A stretch of DNA of 64,000 bases from Alphaproteobacteria bacterium (GTDB taxonomy: Bacteria > Pseudomonadota > Alphaproteobacteria > Caulobacterales > Maricaulaceae): positions 248,001-312,000 of the forward strand of contig WGOD01000003.1 in the NCBI GenBank assembly GCA_016124205.1. The letters run 5' to 3'. Positions 34,575 through 47,179 of the stretch are shown here, piece by piece. Both the position numbers and the translations under genes were made by a program. Positions within the stretch are counted from its first letter, which is position 1, and every line of letters starts with the position of its first letter. The notes below the pieces were generated by a model that saw nothing but the letters and a program-made list of their open reading frames with translations, ran no database searches and was not told where the DNA came from.

Positions 34575-37500
34575 CTAGGCCCGCTTCTTCTTCACCTGCC
34601 GGGCGCGGTCGCGTTCCAGCAGCGGATCGAGATAGCGGCCGGTCCAGCTGCGCTTGACCTTTGCCACGTCCTCCGGCGTGCCGACCGCGACGATCTCTCC
34701 GCCGCCATCGCCGCCCTCGGGACCGAGATCGATCAGCCAGTCGGCGGTCTTGATGACATCGAGATTATGCTCGATCACCACCACCGAATTGCCCTGTTCG
34801 ACGAGCTCGTGGAGCACTTCGAGCAGCTTCTTCACGTCCTCGAAATGCAGGCCGGTCGTGGGTTCGTCGAGGATGTAGAGCGTCTTGCCGGTCGCCCGCT
34901 TTGACAGCTCCTTCGACAGTTTCACGCGCTGCGCCTCGCCGCCCGACAGCTGGGTGGCGGGCTGGCCGATCTTCACATAGCCGAGGCCGACGCGTTCCAG
35001 CGTGACCATCTTGTCCCGGATCGAAGGGACGGCCTTGAAGAAGTCCGCGCCTTCCTCGACCGTCATGTCGAGCACGTCGGCGATAGACTTGCCCTTGAAG
35101 GTGACTTCCAGCGTCTCGCGGTTGAAGCGCTTGCCGTGGCAGACATCGCACGGGACGAAGACGTCGGGCAGGAAGTGCATCTCGATCTTCACGACGCCGT
35201 CGCCCTGGCACGCCTCGCAGCGCCCGCCCTTCACATTGAAGCTGAAGCGGCCCGGCTTGTAGCCGCGGGCCTGGGATTCCGGCAGACCGGCGAACCAGTC
35301 GCGGATCGGGGTGAAGGCGCCGGTATAGGTCGCGGGGTTGGAACGCGGCGTACGACCGATCGGCGACTGGTCGATGTCGATGATCTTGTCGAGCTGTTCG
35401 AGACCCTCGATCCGGTCGTAATGCGCCGGGACGGTCTGGGTGCCGTTCAGCTGGCGCGTCGCGGCCTTGTAGAGCGTCTCGATCGTCAGGGTCGACTTGC
35501 CGCCACCGGACACGCCGGTGATGCAGGTGAAGACGCCGAGCGGGAATTCCGCCGTCACGTCCTTCAGATTGTTGCCGGTCGCGCCGGAGACCTTGATGAC
35601 GCGCTTCTTGTCGATCGGACGGCGCGCCTTCGGCACCTCGATATTGCGCGCGCCGGACAGGTATTGCCCGGTGAGGCTTTTCGGATTGGCCGCGATCTCG
35701 TCGGGCTTGCCATGGGTGACGATCTCGCCGCCATGGACGCCGGCGGCGGGGCCGAGATCGACGACATAGTCGGCGGTGAGGATGGCTTCCTCGTCATGCT
35801 CCACGACGATGACGGTGTTGCCGAGATCGCGAAGCCCGCGCAGCGAATCCAGGAGGCGGGTGTTGTCGCGCTGGTGCAGGCCGATCGAGGGTTCGTCGAG
35901 CACGTAGAGCACGCCGGTCAGGCCCGAACCGATCTGACTGGCGAGGCGGATGCGCTGGCTTTCGCCGCCCGACAGCGTGCCGGAGGCCCGGTCGAGCGTG
36001 AGATAGTCGAGACCGACATCGACGAGGAATTTCAGGCGCTCGCGGATCTCCTTCAGGATGCGTTCCGCGATCGCCTTCTGCTTCGACGTGAAGCCCTTCT
36101 CGACGCCGCCGAACCAGTCCGCAGCGTTGCGGATGGAGAGTTCGCTGGCCTGGGAGATGTCCTGACCGGCGATCTTCACCGCCAGAGCTTCCGGGCGCAG
36201 GCGCTTGCCGTGGCAGGTCTCGCAGGGCTGGGCCGACTGGAAGCGGCCGAGATCCTCGCGCACCCAGCTGGAATCGGTCTCGCGCCAGCGGCGTTCGAGA
36301 TTCGGGATCACGCCTTCGAAGGACTTGGTGGTCTCGAAGGTGCGAAGCCCGTCTTCGTAGCGGAATTTGATCTTGTCCGACGTGCCTTGCAGCACGGTCT
36401 GGCGGAAGGCGTCCGGCAGCTCGCGCCAGGGCTTGAACATGTCGGCGCCGAAATGCTTGGCGAGCGCGTCGAGCGTCTGCTGGTAGAGTTTCGAGGTCGC
36501 CCGGTTCCACGGCGCGATGGCGCCGTCATAGAGGCTTTTCTCGCGGTCCGGGACGACGAGGTCTTCGTCGAATTTCAGCGACTGGCCGAGCCCGTCGCAG
36601 GCCGGGCAGGCGCCGAAGGGATTGTTGAACGAGAACAGGCGCGGCTCGATCTCCGGGATGGTGAAGCCGGAGACAGGGCAGGCGAAATTTTCCGAGAAGA
36701 TCAGCCGGTCGCCCTTCTCGTAACGGGACTTCTGGCCCCACTGGACGTCCGACGGCGCGGCGGCCTGTTCCGCCTCGGCATCGGGGGACAGGAAGGCGGC
36801 AGGCGCTTCCTTCATGCCGTCGGCCCCGGCCTGCGCTTCGGGCAGGTCGACCGCATCGGCGAACTCCGCCGCGGCGAGGCCGTCGGCGAGGCGCAGGGCG
36901 GCTTCGAGCGATTCCGCGAAGCGCTGCTCCATGCCTTCGCGCACGACGACGCGGTCCACGACCACGTCGATGTCGTGCTTGTATTTCTTGTCGAGCGTGG
37001 GGGCTTCTTCGAGGGGGTAGAATTCGCCGTCGACCTTCACGCGCTGGAAGCCGGCCTTCAGCCATTCGGCGAATTCCTTGCGGTATTCGCCCTTGCGGCC
37101 GCGGACGACCGGAGCCAGCAGGTAGAGGCGCGTGCCTTCCGGCAATTCCATCAGCCGGTCGACCATCAGGCTGACCGTCTGGCTCTCGATCGGCAGGCCG
37201 GTGGCGGGCGAATAGGGGATGCCGACCCGCGCCCAGAGCAGGCGCATGTAGTCGAAAATCTCGGTCACGGCCGCGCCGGACGAGCGCGGATTCTTCGAGG
37301 TCGTCTTCTGCTCGATCGAAATCGCCGGGGAGAGGCCCTCGATGGAGTCCACGTCCGGCTTCGACATCAGCTCCAGAAACTGACGCGCATAGGCCGACAG
37401 GCTTTCGACATAGCGGCGCTGACCCTCGGCGTAGATGGTGTCGAAGGCGAGGGAGGACTTGCCCGATCCCGACAGGCCGGTGAACACGATCAGCTCGTCG

Positions 37501-37580
37501 CGCGGCAGCTCGATCGAGACGTTTTTCAGATTGTGTTCGCGCGCACCCTGCACGCGGATGGATTTCAGCGGTTCGGCCAT
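34575..37580 (-). CDS. uvrA: Excinuclease ABC subunit A
   Basis: A 1001-residue damage-recognition ATPase of nucleotide excision repair. Both ABC modules are seen: Walker [13 protein letters not shown] near residue 34 and [12 protein letters not shown] near residue 660, signature [12 protein letters not shown] and [12 protein letters not shown], and zinc-binding CXXC pairs ([29 protein letters not shown]). It is 40-60 residues longer than E. coli UvrA, mainly through an acidic Ala/Glu insert near residues 240-280. The start [20 protein letters not shown] is standard. It is divergent from ssb and shares an SOS box with it. Confidence 0.97.
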   Translation of the reverse strand: MAEPLKSIRVQGAREHNLKNVSIELPRDELIVFTGLSGSGKSSLAFDTIYAEGQRRYVESLSAYARQFLELMSKPDVDSIEGLSPAISIEQKTTSKNPRSSGAAVTEIFDYMRLLWARVGIPYSPATGLPIESQTVSLMVDRLMELPEGTRLYLLAPVVRGRKGEYRKEFAEWLKAGFQRVKVDGEFYPLEEAPTLDKKYKHDIDVVVDRVVVREGMEQRFAESLEAALRLADGLAAAEFADAVDLPEAQAGADGMKEAPAAFLSPDAEAEQAAAPSDVQWGQKSRYEKGDRLIFSENFACPVSGFTIPEIEPRLFSFNNPFGACPACDGLGQSLKFDEDLVVPDREKSLYDGAIAPWNRATSKLYQQTLDALAKHFGADMFKPWRELPDAFRQTVLQGTSDKIKFRYEDGLRTFETTKSFEGVIPNLERRWRETDSSWVREDLGRFQSAQPCETCHGKRLRPEALAVKIAGQDISQASELSIRNAADWFGGVEKGFTSKQKAIAERILKEIRERLKFLVDVGLDYLTLDRASGTLSGGESQRIRLASQIGSGLTGVLYVLDEPSIGLHQRDNTRLLDSLRGLRDLGNTVIVVEHDEEAILTADYVVDLGPAAGVHGGEIVTHGKPDEIAANPKSLTGQYLSGARNIEVPKARRPIDKKRVIKVSGATGNNLKDVTAEFPLGVFTCITGVSGGGKSTLTIETLYKAATRQLNGTQTVPAHYDRIEGLEQLDKIIDIDQSPIGRTPRSNPATYTGAFTPIRDWFAGLPESQARGYKPGRFSFNVKGGRCEACQGDGVVKIEMHFLPDVFVPCDVCHGKRFNRETLEVTFKGKSIADVLDMTVEEGADFFKAVPSIRDKMVTLERVGLGYVKIGQPATQLSGGEAQRVKLSKELSKRATGKTLYILDEPTTGLHFEDVKKLLEVLHELVEQGNSVVVIEHNLDVIKTADWLIDLGPEGGDGGGEIVAVGTPEDVAKVKRSWTGRYLDPLLERDRARQVKKKRA

Positions 37581-37640
37581 GTGGACTTCGCTACCCCGGT
37601 GGGTTCAACTTCGCCCCGACTCGCGGGCGTTTGACCTGCG

Positions 37641-37655
37641 GAACATTATGTGAAC
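37641..37655. promoter_or_regulatory. LexA (SOS) box between uvrA and ssb
   Basis: GAAC-N7-GAAC (reverse complement GTTC-N7-GTTC) matches the alphaproteobacterial LexA consensus exactly. It lies 61 bases from the uvrA start and 54 from the ssb start, placing it to control both divergent genes, as is known for uvrA in this class. Confidence 0.88.
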
Positions 37656-37708
37656 AAATATCGTGCGTCCATCCTGGAAACGCACGCGAGCATGGAGAAG
37701 ATGGGGTT

Positions 37709-38221
37709 ATGGCCGGAAGCGTCAACAAAGTCATCCTGGTGGGCAATCTGGGCGCCGACCCGGAGATCCGTTCGCTGAATTCAGGCGACAAGGTTGCCAA
37801 TATCCGCATCGCGACGTCGGAGACGTGGCGCGACAAGAATTCCGGCGAACGCCGGGAGAAAACGGAATGGCACAACGTCGTCATGTTCGACCAGAACCTC
37901 GTGAAAGTGGCGGAGAACTATCTGAAGAAGGGCTCCAAGGTTTACGTCGAGGGCCAACTGCAGACGCGCAAGTGGCAGGATCGCGACGGCAATGACCGCT
38001 ATACAACGGAAGTGGTCCTGCAACGTTTCCGCGGTGAACTGCACATGCTCGACAGCCGGGGCGGCGGCGGCGGAGGCTATGACTCCGACGACAGCTTTGG
38101 CGGCGGCGGATATTCCGGTGGCGGTGGCGGCGGTGGTGGCCGCTCCGGCGGCGGTGGAGGCGGCGGCGGTGGCCGCGAGGACTTCCGCAATGACGATCTC
38201 GACGACGAAATTCCGTTCTGA
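37709..38221 (+). CDS. ssb: Single-stranded DNA-binding protein
   Basis: A 170-residue SSB with an N-terminal OB fold ([51 protein letters not shown]), a Gly-rich flexible linker (about residues 115-155, nearly all Gly with Ser/Asp) and the conserved acidic C-terminal tip DDEIPF that recruits replication and repair partners. It tetramerises on single-stranded DNA. Start ATG 37709 follows GGAGAAG; the open frame upstream is not coding. Divergent from uvrA behind a shared SOS box, and ended by an intrinsic terminator. Confidence 0.97.
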   Translation: MAGSVNKVILVGNLGADPEIRSLNSGDKVANIRIATSETWRDKNSGERREKTEWHNVVMFDQNLVKVAENYLKKGSKVYVEGQLQTRKWQDRDGNDRYTTEVVLQRFRGELHMLDSRGGGGGGYDSDDSFGGGGYSGGGGGGGGRSGGGGGGGGGREDFRNDDLDDEIPF

Positions 38222-38247
38222 TCCGAACCTGTCCGAAATTTACTGCA

Positions 38248-38275
38248 GGCGGGCCGGGCAACCGGCCCGCCTTTT
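38248..38275 (+). terminator. Intrinsic terminator after ssb
   Basis: A perfect 10-base stem GGCGGGCCGG/CCGGCCCGCC with a four-base GCAA loop, followed by TTTT. It starts 27 bases after the ssb stop. Confidence 0.92.
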
Positions 38276-38313
38276 GCTAGACTGAGCCCGACATATCCGA
38301 ACGGAGTTCACCC

Positions 38314-39003
38314 ATGTTGCGTCGTTTCGCCCTTGCCACTGTTGCCGCCGCCAGCCTCGCCGGACCCGCGCTCGCGCAGTCCGATGACGGCAGCCGCACG
38401 CCGGAGCTGATGCATTCGCAGATCGGCGAAAACGCCGTGAACATCATGATCGTCGGCCAGGACGCGTTCGGCGACGTCTTCATGGAGGTCGCGCTGCTGC
38501 ACGATCTGCCGCGCGAGCGCGACGCGGAAATCGCCGCGCGCATCTGGGAAGAGCGCAACAACACCGCGCCGATCTTCCTGATGGAAGCGGCGCGGCGCTA
38601 TGCGTCCTATGCCCCGGAACAGGCGCTCTATGCCTATTTCCTGGCCCGCTCGCGGATGATCTATGACGGTCAGCGCTGCGTCGATTCCACGGCGCTCGAG
38701 GCCATCGCGCTGGTCGACCAGTTTGCGCAGGAAGACATCGCGCCGCTGATGGCGGATGCGGAAATGGTCCGGGCGCAGCTGTCGGAAGTCTATTCCTCGG
38801 GTGAGACCTTCACGCACACGACCTCGCCCTGGTGGATCTGCTCGTCGGGCGACAGCGCCTTCTACGCTGCGCAGAACGGCGCGACGCTGACGCGGAACGA
38901 GTGGCTGAAACTGCCGAACCAGTGGCCGCCGATCCAGGACACGATCCGCAACAACATGCTGGCGAATATCAACGCGCTGGCGACGGCCATCGCCGAGCAG
39001 TAA
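38314..39003 (+). CDS. Secreted protein of unknown function
   Basis: A 229-residue exported protein: signal peptide LRRFALATVAAASLAGPALAQ, cleavage near residue 22, then a mostly helical mature part with three cysteines (GQRCVDST, PWWICSSGD). The pattern PEQALYAYFLARSRMIYDGQRC resembles a Sel1/TPR-like fold but I cannot assign a family. Start ATG 38314 has GGAG ten bases upstream. It is a single gene between the ssb terminator and another stem-loop upstream of gyrA. Confidence 0.75.
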   Translation: MLRRFALATVAAASLAGPALAQSDDGSRTPELMHSQIGENAVNIMIVGQDAFGDVFMEVALLHDLPRERDAEIAARIWEERNNTAPIFLMEAARRYASYAPEQALYAYFLARSRMIYDGQRCVDSTALEAIALVDQFAQEDIAPLMADAEMVRAQLSEVYSSGETFTHTTSPWWICSSGDSAFYAAQNGATLTRNEWLKLPNQWPPIQDTIRNNMLANINALATAIAEQ

Positions 39004-39014
39004 GCGGACGTTGC

Positions 39015-39038
39015 GCGGGCCACCTCCGGGCCCGCTTT
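39015..39038 (+). terminator. Likely terminator upstream of gyrA
   Basis: Seven-base perfect stem GCGGGCC/GGCCCGC around a seven-base loop, followed by TTT, 12 bases after the preceding stop. The interval from here to gyrA (about 175 bases) shows no other gene. Confidence 0.6.
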
Positions 39039-39212
39039 GGGGCCCGCTATCCGGCGCGGGAATCGTCTGCACACGGGCGGTCTCCCGCGTTTGCCCCACA
39101 TGCCCCGAATTGCTAGAAACGACGCCAGAACAGCGCCGCGCGATTCTGCTTGCGGCGCTCCCGTTTCAGGGCCGGATTTGCGATCCGGCCGCGACCCGGC
39201 AAGAGGGCTTCC

Positions 39213-42008
<2,796 letters not shown>

Positions 42009-42088
42009 ACGCCCGACCGCCTTGCCGGTTTGCGCCGAGTGCGGCTAGGGTCCGCACCGGCCGGATGCCAGCCTGAAGGAGGCCCGAC

Positions 42089-42580
42089 ATGCCCCGCCGC
42101 GTCGCGCTCTACCCGGGCACGTTCGACCCGCTGACCAATGGTCATCTCGACATCATGAAGCGGGCCGTGAAGCTGGTCGATCACCTGGTGATCGGCGTTG
42201 CCATCAATGAGGGCAAGGGACCGCTCTTCTCGCTGGAAGAACGCGTCGCCATGACCGAGGCCGAGGCGGCGCGCATTCCCGGCGACACGACGATCGAGGT
42301 GAAGCCCTTTTCCTCTCTGCTGATGCATTTCGCGGAAGAGGTCGGGGCGCAGATCATCGTGCGCGGTCTGCGCGCGGTGTCGGACTTCGAATACGAATTC
42401 CAGATGGTCGGGATGAACCAGCGCCTCAATCCCGACATCGAAACGGTGTTCCTCATGGCCGACCCCCGCCACCAGGCGGTGGCGTCGCGCCTCGTGAAGG
42501 AAATTGCCCGCCTCGGCGGGGATACGCGGGCCTTCGTACCGCCCGCGGTGCAAGACAAGCTGATGGAGAAGTTCGCGTGA
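42089..42580 (+). CDS. coaD: Phosphopantetheine adenylyltransferase
   Basis: A 163-residue enzyme that transfers AMP from ATP to 4'-phosphopantetheine in coenzyme A synthesis. The nucleotidyltransferase motif YPGTFDPLTNGHLDI contains the catalytic TxGH-type histidine, and IIVRGLRAVSDFEYEFQM and the later PRHQAVASRLVKEIA complete the family signature. It has a strong GAAGGAGG site. Start is 80 bases after gyrA; its stop overlaps the next gene by four bases (GTGA), forming the coaD-PPIase-PPIase operon. Confidence 0.96.
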   Translation: MPRRVALYPGTFDPLTNGHLDIMKRAVKLVDHLVIGVAINEGKGPLFSLEERVAMTEAEAARIPGDTTIEVKPFSSLLMHFAEEVGAQIIVRGLRAVSDFEYEFQMVGMNQRLNPDIETVFLMADPRHQAVASRLVKEIARLGGDTRAFVPPAVQDKLMEKFA

Positions 42581-43587
42581 TCAAGACACTCTGGCCGGTC
42601 AGCCTGATCGTGCTGTCCATGTCCGCAACCGCCTGCGGTTCGGAAACGACGGAAATGACGGAAGCCGAAGCGGAAAACACGTCCGCCGCGGCCGAAGCGG
42701 AGGGCAGCCCGTCCACCCGCATGGCGGCGCTGATGCAGTCGACGCCGACCTATGCGCCGATCAACGAAACCCTGCCGGATTACGATCTGCCGGATGACGC
42801 CTGGCGCACGGTCGATCAGGACAATCTGCTCTACATCGACACCGATCATGGCCGGATCATCATCGAGATGGCCCCGGAATTCGCGCCGAACCACGTCGCG
42901 CGGATGCGCGAACTGGCCGATGCGCGTTTCTATGACGGGCTCGTCTTCCACCGGGTGATCGACGGCTTCATGGCGCAAGCCGGCGGCGCGCGGACCAATC
43001 CGGCATGGTCCACCGATCTGCCGGACCTGCAGGCCGAGTTTACGACCCGCCGCGATCCGAATGCGGAGCCGGTCGTCGAGATCCAGGACCGCATGGTCAA
43101 TGACCGCTCCGATCGCCGCATCGCCAAGGCCGGTTTCTGGAACGGCTTCCCGATCGGCACCGACCCGTCGGTGCAGGCCGCGATCACCGGCGATGGCCGG
43201 GTGAATTCCTGGCTGCTGCACTGTCAGGGCGCGGCCGCGATGGCGCGGACGTCCAATCCCGACAGCGCGGGCAGCCAGTTCTACATCACCCGCGGCAATG
43301 CCGAGCATTTGAACGCGCAATACACGGTCTGGGGCCGGGTGCGCGTCGGTCAGGACGCGGTCGATGACATCAATGTCGGCACGATGGGCGAGAATCCGGG
43401 CTTCCAGCCGGATACGATCCGCCTCATTCGCGTCGGCACCGACCTGCCGGAAGAGCAACAGGTGACCGTCCAGGTCGCCGACACCAATTCGGACGCTTTT
43501 GCCGCCTGGCTGGACACGCAGCGCGCGTCCAATGGCAATCTGCCCGACATCTGTGAAATCGACATCCCTGTCCGTATCGAGGAGTAA
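42577..43587 (+). CDS. Exported cyclophilin-type peptidyl-prolyl isomerase
   Basis: A 336-residue predicted lipoprotein or periplasmic protein (signal region LWPVSLIVLSMSATAC; Cys20 is a possible lipidation site although the lipobox is not ideal). After an acidic low-complexity spacer it has a cyclophilin domain: YIDTDHGRIIIEMAP, RFYDGLVFHRVIDGFMAQAGG, SQFYITRG and YTVWGRV. It has a large insert (about residues 145-215) compared with cytoplasmic cyclophilins. It would catalyse cis-trans proline isomerisation on envelope proteins. GTG start overlaps the coaD stop. Confidence 0.88.
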   Translation: MIKTLWPVSLIVLSMSATACGSETTEMTEAEAENTSAAAEAEGSPSTRMAALMQSTPTYAPINETLPDYDLPDDAWRTVDQDNLLYIDTDHGRIIIEMAPEFAPNHVARMRELADARFYDGLVFHRVIDGFMAQAGGARTNPAWSTDLPDLQAEFTTRRDPNAEPVVEIQDRMVNDRSDRRIAKAGFWNGFPIGTDPSVQAAITGDGRVNSWLLHCQGAAAMARTSNPDSAGSQFYITRGNAEHLNAQYTVWGRVRVGQDAVDDINVGTMGENPGFQPDTIRLIRVGTDLPEEQQVTVQVADTNSDAFAAWLDTQRASNGNLPDICEIDIPVRIEE

Positions 43588-43594
43588 GCCCAGA

Positions 43595-44047
43595 ATGGCT
43601 GATGACAACCTGATCTTCACGCTGGAAAGCGGTGACGTCACGATCAAGCTGCGCCCGGACCTGGCGCCGAAGCATGTGGCCCGCATCAAGGAGCTGGCCA
43701 ATGACGGCTTCTATGACGGCCTGACCTTTCACCGCGTGATCGACGGCTTCGTCGCGCAGGGCGGTTGCCCGGACGGCAACGGCATGGGCGGATCCGGCCA
43801 GCACATTCCGGCCGAGTTCAACGAGGGCAAGCATGTCCGTGGTGCGTGCTCGATGGCCCGTGCCAGCGATCCGAATTCGGCCGACAGCCAGTTCTTCATT
43901 TGCCTCGACGCGGTGCCCTATCTCGACCGGCAATACACGGTCTGGGGCGAGGTCGTGGACGGCATGGAACATGTCGACGCGCTGCCCAAGGGCGAGCCGC
44001 CGCGGTCGCCGGGCAAGATCGTGAAGGCCCGCACGGAAGCGGCCTGA
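43595..44047 (+). CDS. ppiB: Cytoplasmic cyclophilin-type peptidyl-prolyl isomerase
   Basis: A 150-residue single-domain cyclophilin without signal peptide. It has FTLESGDVTIKLRPDLAPKHVARI, TFHRVIDGFVAQGGCPDGNG with the catalytic Arg, GACSMARASDPNSADSQFFICL and YTVWGEVVDGMEHVD. It is seven bases downstream of the exported cyclophilin. The pair suggests duplicated isomerases for cytoplasm and envelope from one transcript. Confidence 0.94.
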   Translation: MADDNLIFTLESGDVTIKLRPDLAPKHVARIKELANDGFYDGLTFHRVIDGFVAQGGCPDGNGMGGSGQHIPAEFNEGKHVRGACSMARASDPNSADSQFFICLDAVPYLDRQYTVWGEVVDGMEHVDALPKGEPPRSPGKIVKARTEAA

Positions 44048-44051
44048 GGCG

Positions 44052-44966
44052 ATGTTCGGGTTCGGGGGGCTGATCGCGGCGATGGTGTTCCAGATGCCCG
44101 AGGGGCTCCCCGCCCATTTGCTGAGCGATCCCGTGATCGCCGGCACGCATGACTATTGCGAGGCGCCGGTACCGGAGGACGTTCTGGCGCTGGCCCGCGA
44201 GGCGCTTGAACGCGACAAGACCGACATTCATCCGCGCGAGCGGGCGGCGGCGGCGCTGGTCACAGCCGGCATGGATATCGCGGCGGCACAGCCGGAAGGC
44301 ACGACCGACTGCTACGTGCTGTTTGCCGCGGGCAGCAACCGGCTGGCCAATGCGCTGGAACCGCACGAAAACCGGCTTCGCCGTCAGTCCCGTTTTCGCG
44401 AATCCCGCGACCCGGACATTGCCCGCATCCAGGTGATGCTGCGCGATCTGTGGGTGACCGATCAGGCCGGGCGGCTGGCCTATCTCCAACTGAATACCGA
44501 AGACCGGACGGGCGAAGCCTGGTGGGCTTATCGGCGCGCGACGGCGCATGTCATCGCAAAGGACTACAACGCGACCGAGGGTCTACGTGAGGCGCTGGAG
44601 CTTTACGACTGGATCGACCGGGAGCGGTTCGGTGCGCGCACGTCGAGCCAGGCCTGGCTGATCGCGCAGCATGCCGATCACGATCCGGACTTCCAGCGCG
44701 AGGTGCTGACCCGGATGGAGCCGTATCTGGAAAGCGGCGGTGTGCGGCGGCAGGACTATGCCTATCTCTGGGACCGCGTGGCGGTGAATACCGGTCAGCT
44801 GCAACGCTATGGCACGCAGCCGATGGATGCCTGCAATGAGGACGGGACGCTGGATCTGAAACCGGTCGAGGACCCGGACAATCTCGATGCCCGCCGCGCG
44901 ACGATGAATCTCGGCCCGGCGCAGAACGATCTCGACCAGATGGCGGCGCAGCGCTGCGGCGGCTGA
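44052..44966 (+). CDS. DUF6624-like protein
   Basis: A 304-residue protein starting with a possible short hydrophobic segment (FGFGGLIAAMVFQMP). The second half contains the DUF6624 pattern: W...D...IQVMLRDLWVTDQAGR, AWLIAQHADHDPDFQREVL and DYAYLWDRVAVNTGQLQRYGTQP. Function of the family is unknown. ATG 44052 lies four bases after ppiB, so it is probably the last gene of the coaD operon. The match is from memory of the pattern. Confidence 0.75.
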   Translation: MFGFGGLIAAMVFQMPEGLPAHLLSDPVIAGTHDYCEAPVPEDVLALAREALERDKTDIHPRERAAAALVTAGMDIAAAQPEGTTDCYVLFAAGSNRLANALEPHENRLRRQSRFRESRDPDIARIQVMLRDLWVTDQAGRLAYLQLNTEDRTGEAWWAYRRATAHVIAKDYNATEGLREALELYDWIDRERFGARTSSQAWLIAQHADHDPDFQREVLTRMEPYLESGGVRRQDYAYLWDRVAVNTGQLQRYGTQPMDACNEDGTLDLKPVEDPDNLDARRATMNLGPAQNDLDQMAAQRCGG

Positions 44967-45974
44967 TCAGTCGTCGGTACGTTCCGGGAAAAGGATGAGC
45001 CGTGCTTCAACGGGCCGGTGGTCGCTTCCCGTATCGGGGCCGGTCTGAACACTCCAGCCCATTAGCCGCTCGCCGACGAAAACATGATCGATCCCGGTCA
45101 TCATGGTCGGGATGGGAGAAGGTGTTCCAGCGCGGTTGGCCCACAGGCTTTCCGACGGCCAGGTCGCCCTGCCGCGCGTGATGCGTTCAAGCCCGAGATC
45201 ACGCTCGAAACGCGCCAGTGCCTGCGACGGCGCAGCGGAATTGAAATCGCCCACCACGATCAGGCTGTCCTGCGCAAAGGCTTGGAGCATGAAGGCGAGC
45301 CCCTCGCGCTGCTCGTCTTGATGCGCCAACGGGTCGGGCCACGTCATGTGCACCGACACGACCGTCACTTCGCGACCGTCGCGCAGACGGATCGTCGCCC
45401 ATGACGCCGGCGGGGCGTGAAAGAAGGGCGCTTCGCCTTGTCCTTCCAGGGATCGCCACCACCACCAGTCGAGGCAACCGGATTCGACGATGGGCAGGCG
45501 CGTCACGATGACCGAAGCGTAGCGGTCGCAGTCGGCGCGGTTCGGATACGTCTCTTCGAGCAATTCGGGGACGACCCAGGCCGTGCCGAAGGCTTCCTGA
45601 AGCGCGACGATATCGCCATTCATTTCGATGATGCGCTCGGTGGCGGCCTCAGGTGTCGCATTCCGGCCCCAGAGATTGTGGGTAACCACGGTGACCGGCG
45701 TTCCTGCGGGCGGTGTCAGTGGAATATCCGTCAACGAAACAACGGTTTCTGGCAGTCCGGGCGCCGCGATCAGCAAAGCCAATAACGGAGCGCCCCAACG
45801 CTGGCGTTTCCTGCCGAAGATCACGACGGCCAGCGCGGCGAGAATGGCAGCCAATGTCAGCGGGGCCCAGAACTGGCGGAACAGATCGGCGTAATTCCAG
45901 ACCGGCGCGAGCCACATCAGGGCGGCGAGCACGCCGAGGCCGAGCGTTGCCGTGAAGGCGAGGAAGCTGCGCAC
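44967..45974 (-). CDS. Membrane-anchored endonuclease/exonuclease/phosphatase family protein
   Basis: A 335-residue protein with two to three N-terminal membrane helices (SFLAFTATLGLGVLAALMWL, APLTLAAILAALAVVIF, PLLALLIAAPGLPE) and an EEP domain outside. The metal-dependent motifs VVTHNLWGRNA, DIVALQEAFG, VVSVHMTWPDPL, IVVGDFNSA and TGSDHRPVEARL are all present. EEP proteins cleave phosphodiesters in nucleic acids or lipids; the substrate here is undetermined. I chose the GTG at 45974 for its AAGG eight bases upstream; longer versions start in upstream AT-rich DNA. Convergent with DUF6624, divergent from queA. Confidence 0.85.
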   Translation of the reverse strand: MRSFLAFTATLGLGVLAALMWLAPVWNYADLFRQFWAPLTLAAILAALAVVIFGRKRQRWGAPLLALLIAAPGLPETVVSLTDIPLTPPAGTPVTVVTHNLWGRNATPEAATERIIEMNGDIVALQEAFGTAWVVPELLEETYPNRADCDRYASVIVTRLPIVESGCLDWWWWRSLEGQGEAPFFHAPPASWATIRLRDGREVTVVSVHMTWPDPLAHQDEQREGLAFMLQAFAQDSLIVVGDFNSAAPSQALARFERDLGLERITRGRATWPSESLWANRAGTPSPIPTMMTGIDHVFVGERLMGWSVQTGPDTGSDHRPVEARLILFPERTDD

Positions 45975-46068
45975 AAACACACCCTTGCGGATAAAAACGG
46001 TGGCGGGAAAAATTACACCCGTCCTATGAACAGGATGCTGACACCGAGGCAATTTACGGGCCGCAATC

Positions 46069-47136
46069 GTGCGACTTTCTGATTTCGACTTTCACCTGCC
46101 GGACGACCGCATCGCGCTGCGTCCCGCGCGGCCACGCGATTCCGCGCGCCTTCTGCATGTCCGCGGCGACGGCAGCCTGTCCGATCACGGCGTGCGGGAA
46201 TTGCCGAAACTGCTGCGCCCCGGCGATCTTCTGGTCTGCAACGACACGCATGTCCTGCCCGCCGCGTTGACGGGCGAGCGCGAAGCCCGCGCTGAGGGCG
46301 GCGGCGGTCCCGCGAAGATCTCGGTCAATCTGCACACGCGCGACGATGCGAAGAGCTGGCGCGCCTTCGTGAAGCCGGCCAAGCGGTTGAAGGTCGGCGA
46401 CGTGATCCGCTTCGGCGCGCTTGCCGCAATGGTTCAGGCCAAGCGCGAGGGCGGCGAAGTGGTGCTGGAGTTCGACCGTGAGGGCGCAGAGCTGGACCGC
46501 GCGATCGAGGCCGCCGGGGCACCGCCGCTGCCGCCCTATATCGCCTCGAAGCGCGCGCCGGACGAACAGGACAAGGCGGACTATCAGACGCTGTTCGCGA
46601 AGCCCGACAAGACCGGTTCGGTCGCCGCACCGACGGCGGGCCTGCATTTCACCGACCGGCTTATGAAGGAACTAAAGGCTGCGGATATCGGCTTCGTCGA
46701 TGTGACCCTGCATGTCGGGGCGGGCACCTTCCTGCCGGTGAAGTCCGAAGCCATCGCCGAGCACAAGATGCATGCCGAGTGGTATGAGGTCTCCGCCGAG
46801 GCGGCGGCCGCCATTTCGCAGGCGAAGGATGAAGGCCGGCGCGTCATCCCGATCGGGACGACGGCGCTGCGCACGATCGAAAGCGCGGCGAACGAGGACG
46901 GACGGATCGGCGCGGAGGTCGGCGAGACGGCGATCTTCATCACGCCGGGCTATGAGTTCCGCATTGCCGACGCGCTGATCACCAATTTCCACCTGCCGAA
47001 ATCGACACTGATGATGCTGGTCAGCGCGATGGCCGGGCATGAGACGATCATGCGCGCCTACCGGCACGCGATCGAGGCGGAATACCGCTTCTTCTCCTAT
47101 GGCGATGCCTGCCTGATCGAGAAGGCGGGCAGGTGA
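46069..47136 (+). CDS. queA: S-adenosylmethionine:tRNA ribosyltransferase-isomerase
   Basis: A 355-residue enzyme that converts preQ1-tRNA to epoxyqueuosine-tRNA using the ribosyl part of SAM. Signature stretches are [61 protein letters not shown] and [20 protein letters not shown]. It starts at GTG 46069; no ATG is nearer. It is the first gene of the queA-tgt pair, and tgt follows 43 bases later. Confidence 0.95.
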   Translation: MRLSDFDFHLPDDRIALRPARPRDSARLLHVRGDGSLSDHGVRELPKLLRPGDLLVCNDTHVLPAALTGEREARAEGGGGPAKISVNLHTRDDAKSWRAFVKPAKRLKVGDVIRFGALAAMVQAKREGGEVVLEFDREGAELDRAIEAAGAPPLPPYIASKRAPDEQDKADYQTLFAKPDKTGSVAAPTAGLHFTDRLMKELKAADIGFVDVTLHVGAGTFLPVKSEAIAEHKMHAEWYEVSAEAAAAISQAKDEGRRVIPIGTTALRTIESAANEDGRIGAEVGETAIFITPGYEFRIADALITNFHLPKSTLMMLVSAMAGHETIMRAYRHAIEAEYRFFSYGDACLIEKAGR

Positions 47137-47179
47137 GGGCGCTTGCCTTTGCCGCGGCAATCGGGTTTCACCCCGCGTC

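Noticed and set aside
35136-37634. 832-codon plus-strand open frame opposite uvrA
   Set aside because: It is fully antisense to the well-supported uvrA gene, has no family motifs and an amino acid mix typical of GC-rich shadow frames.
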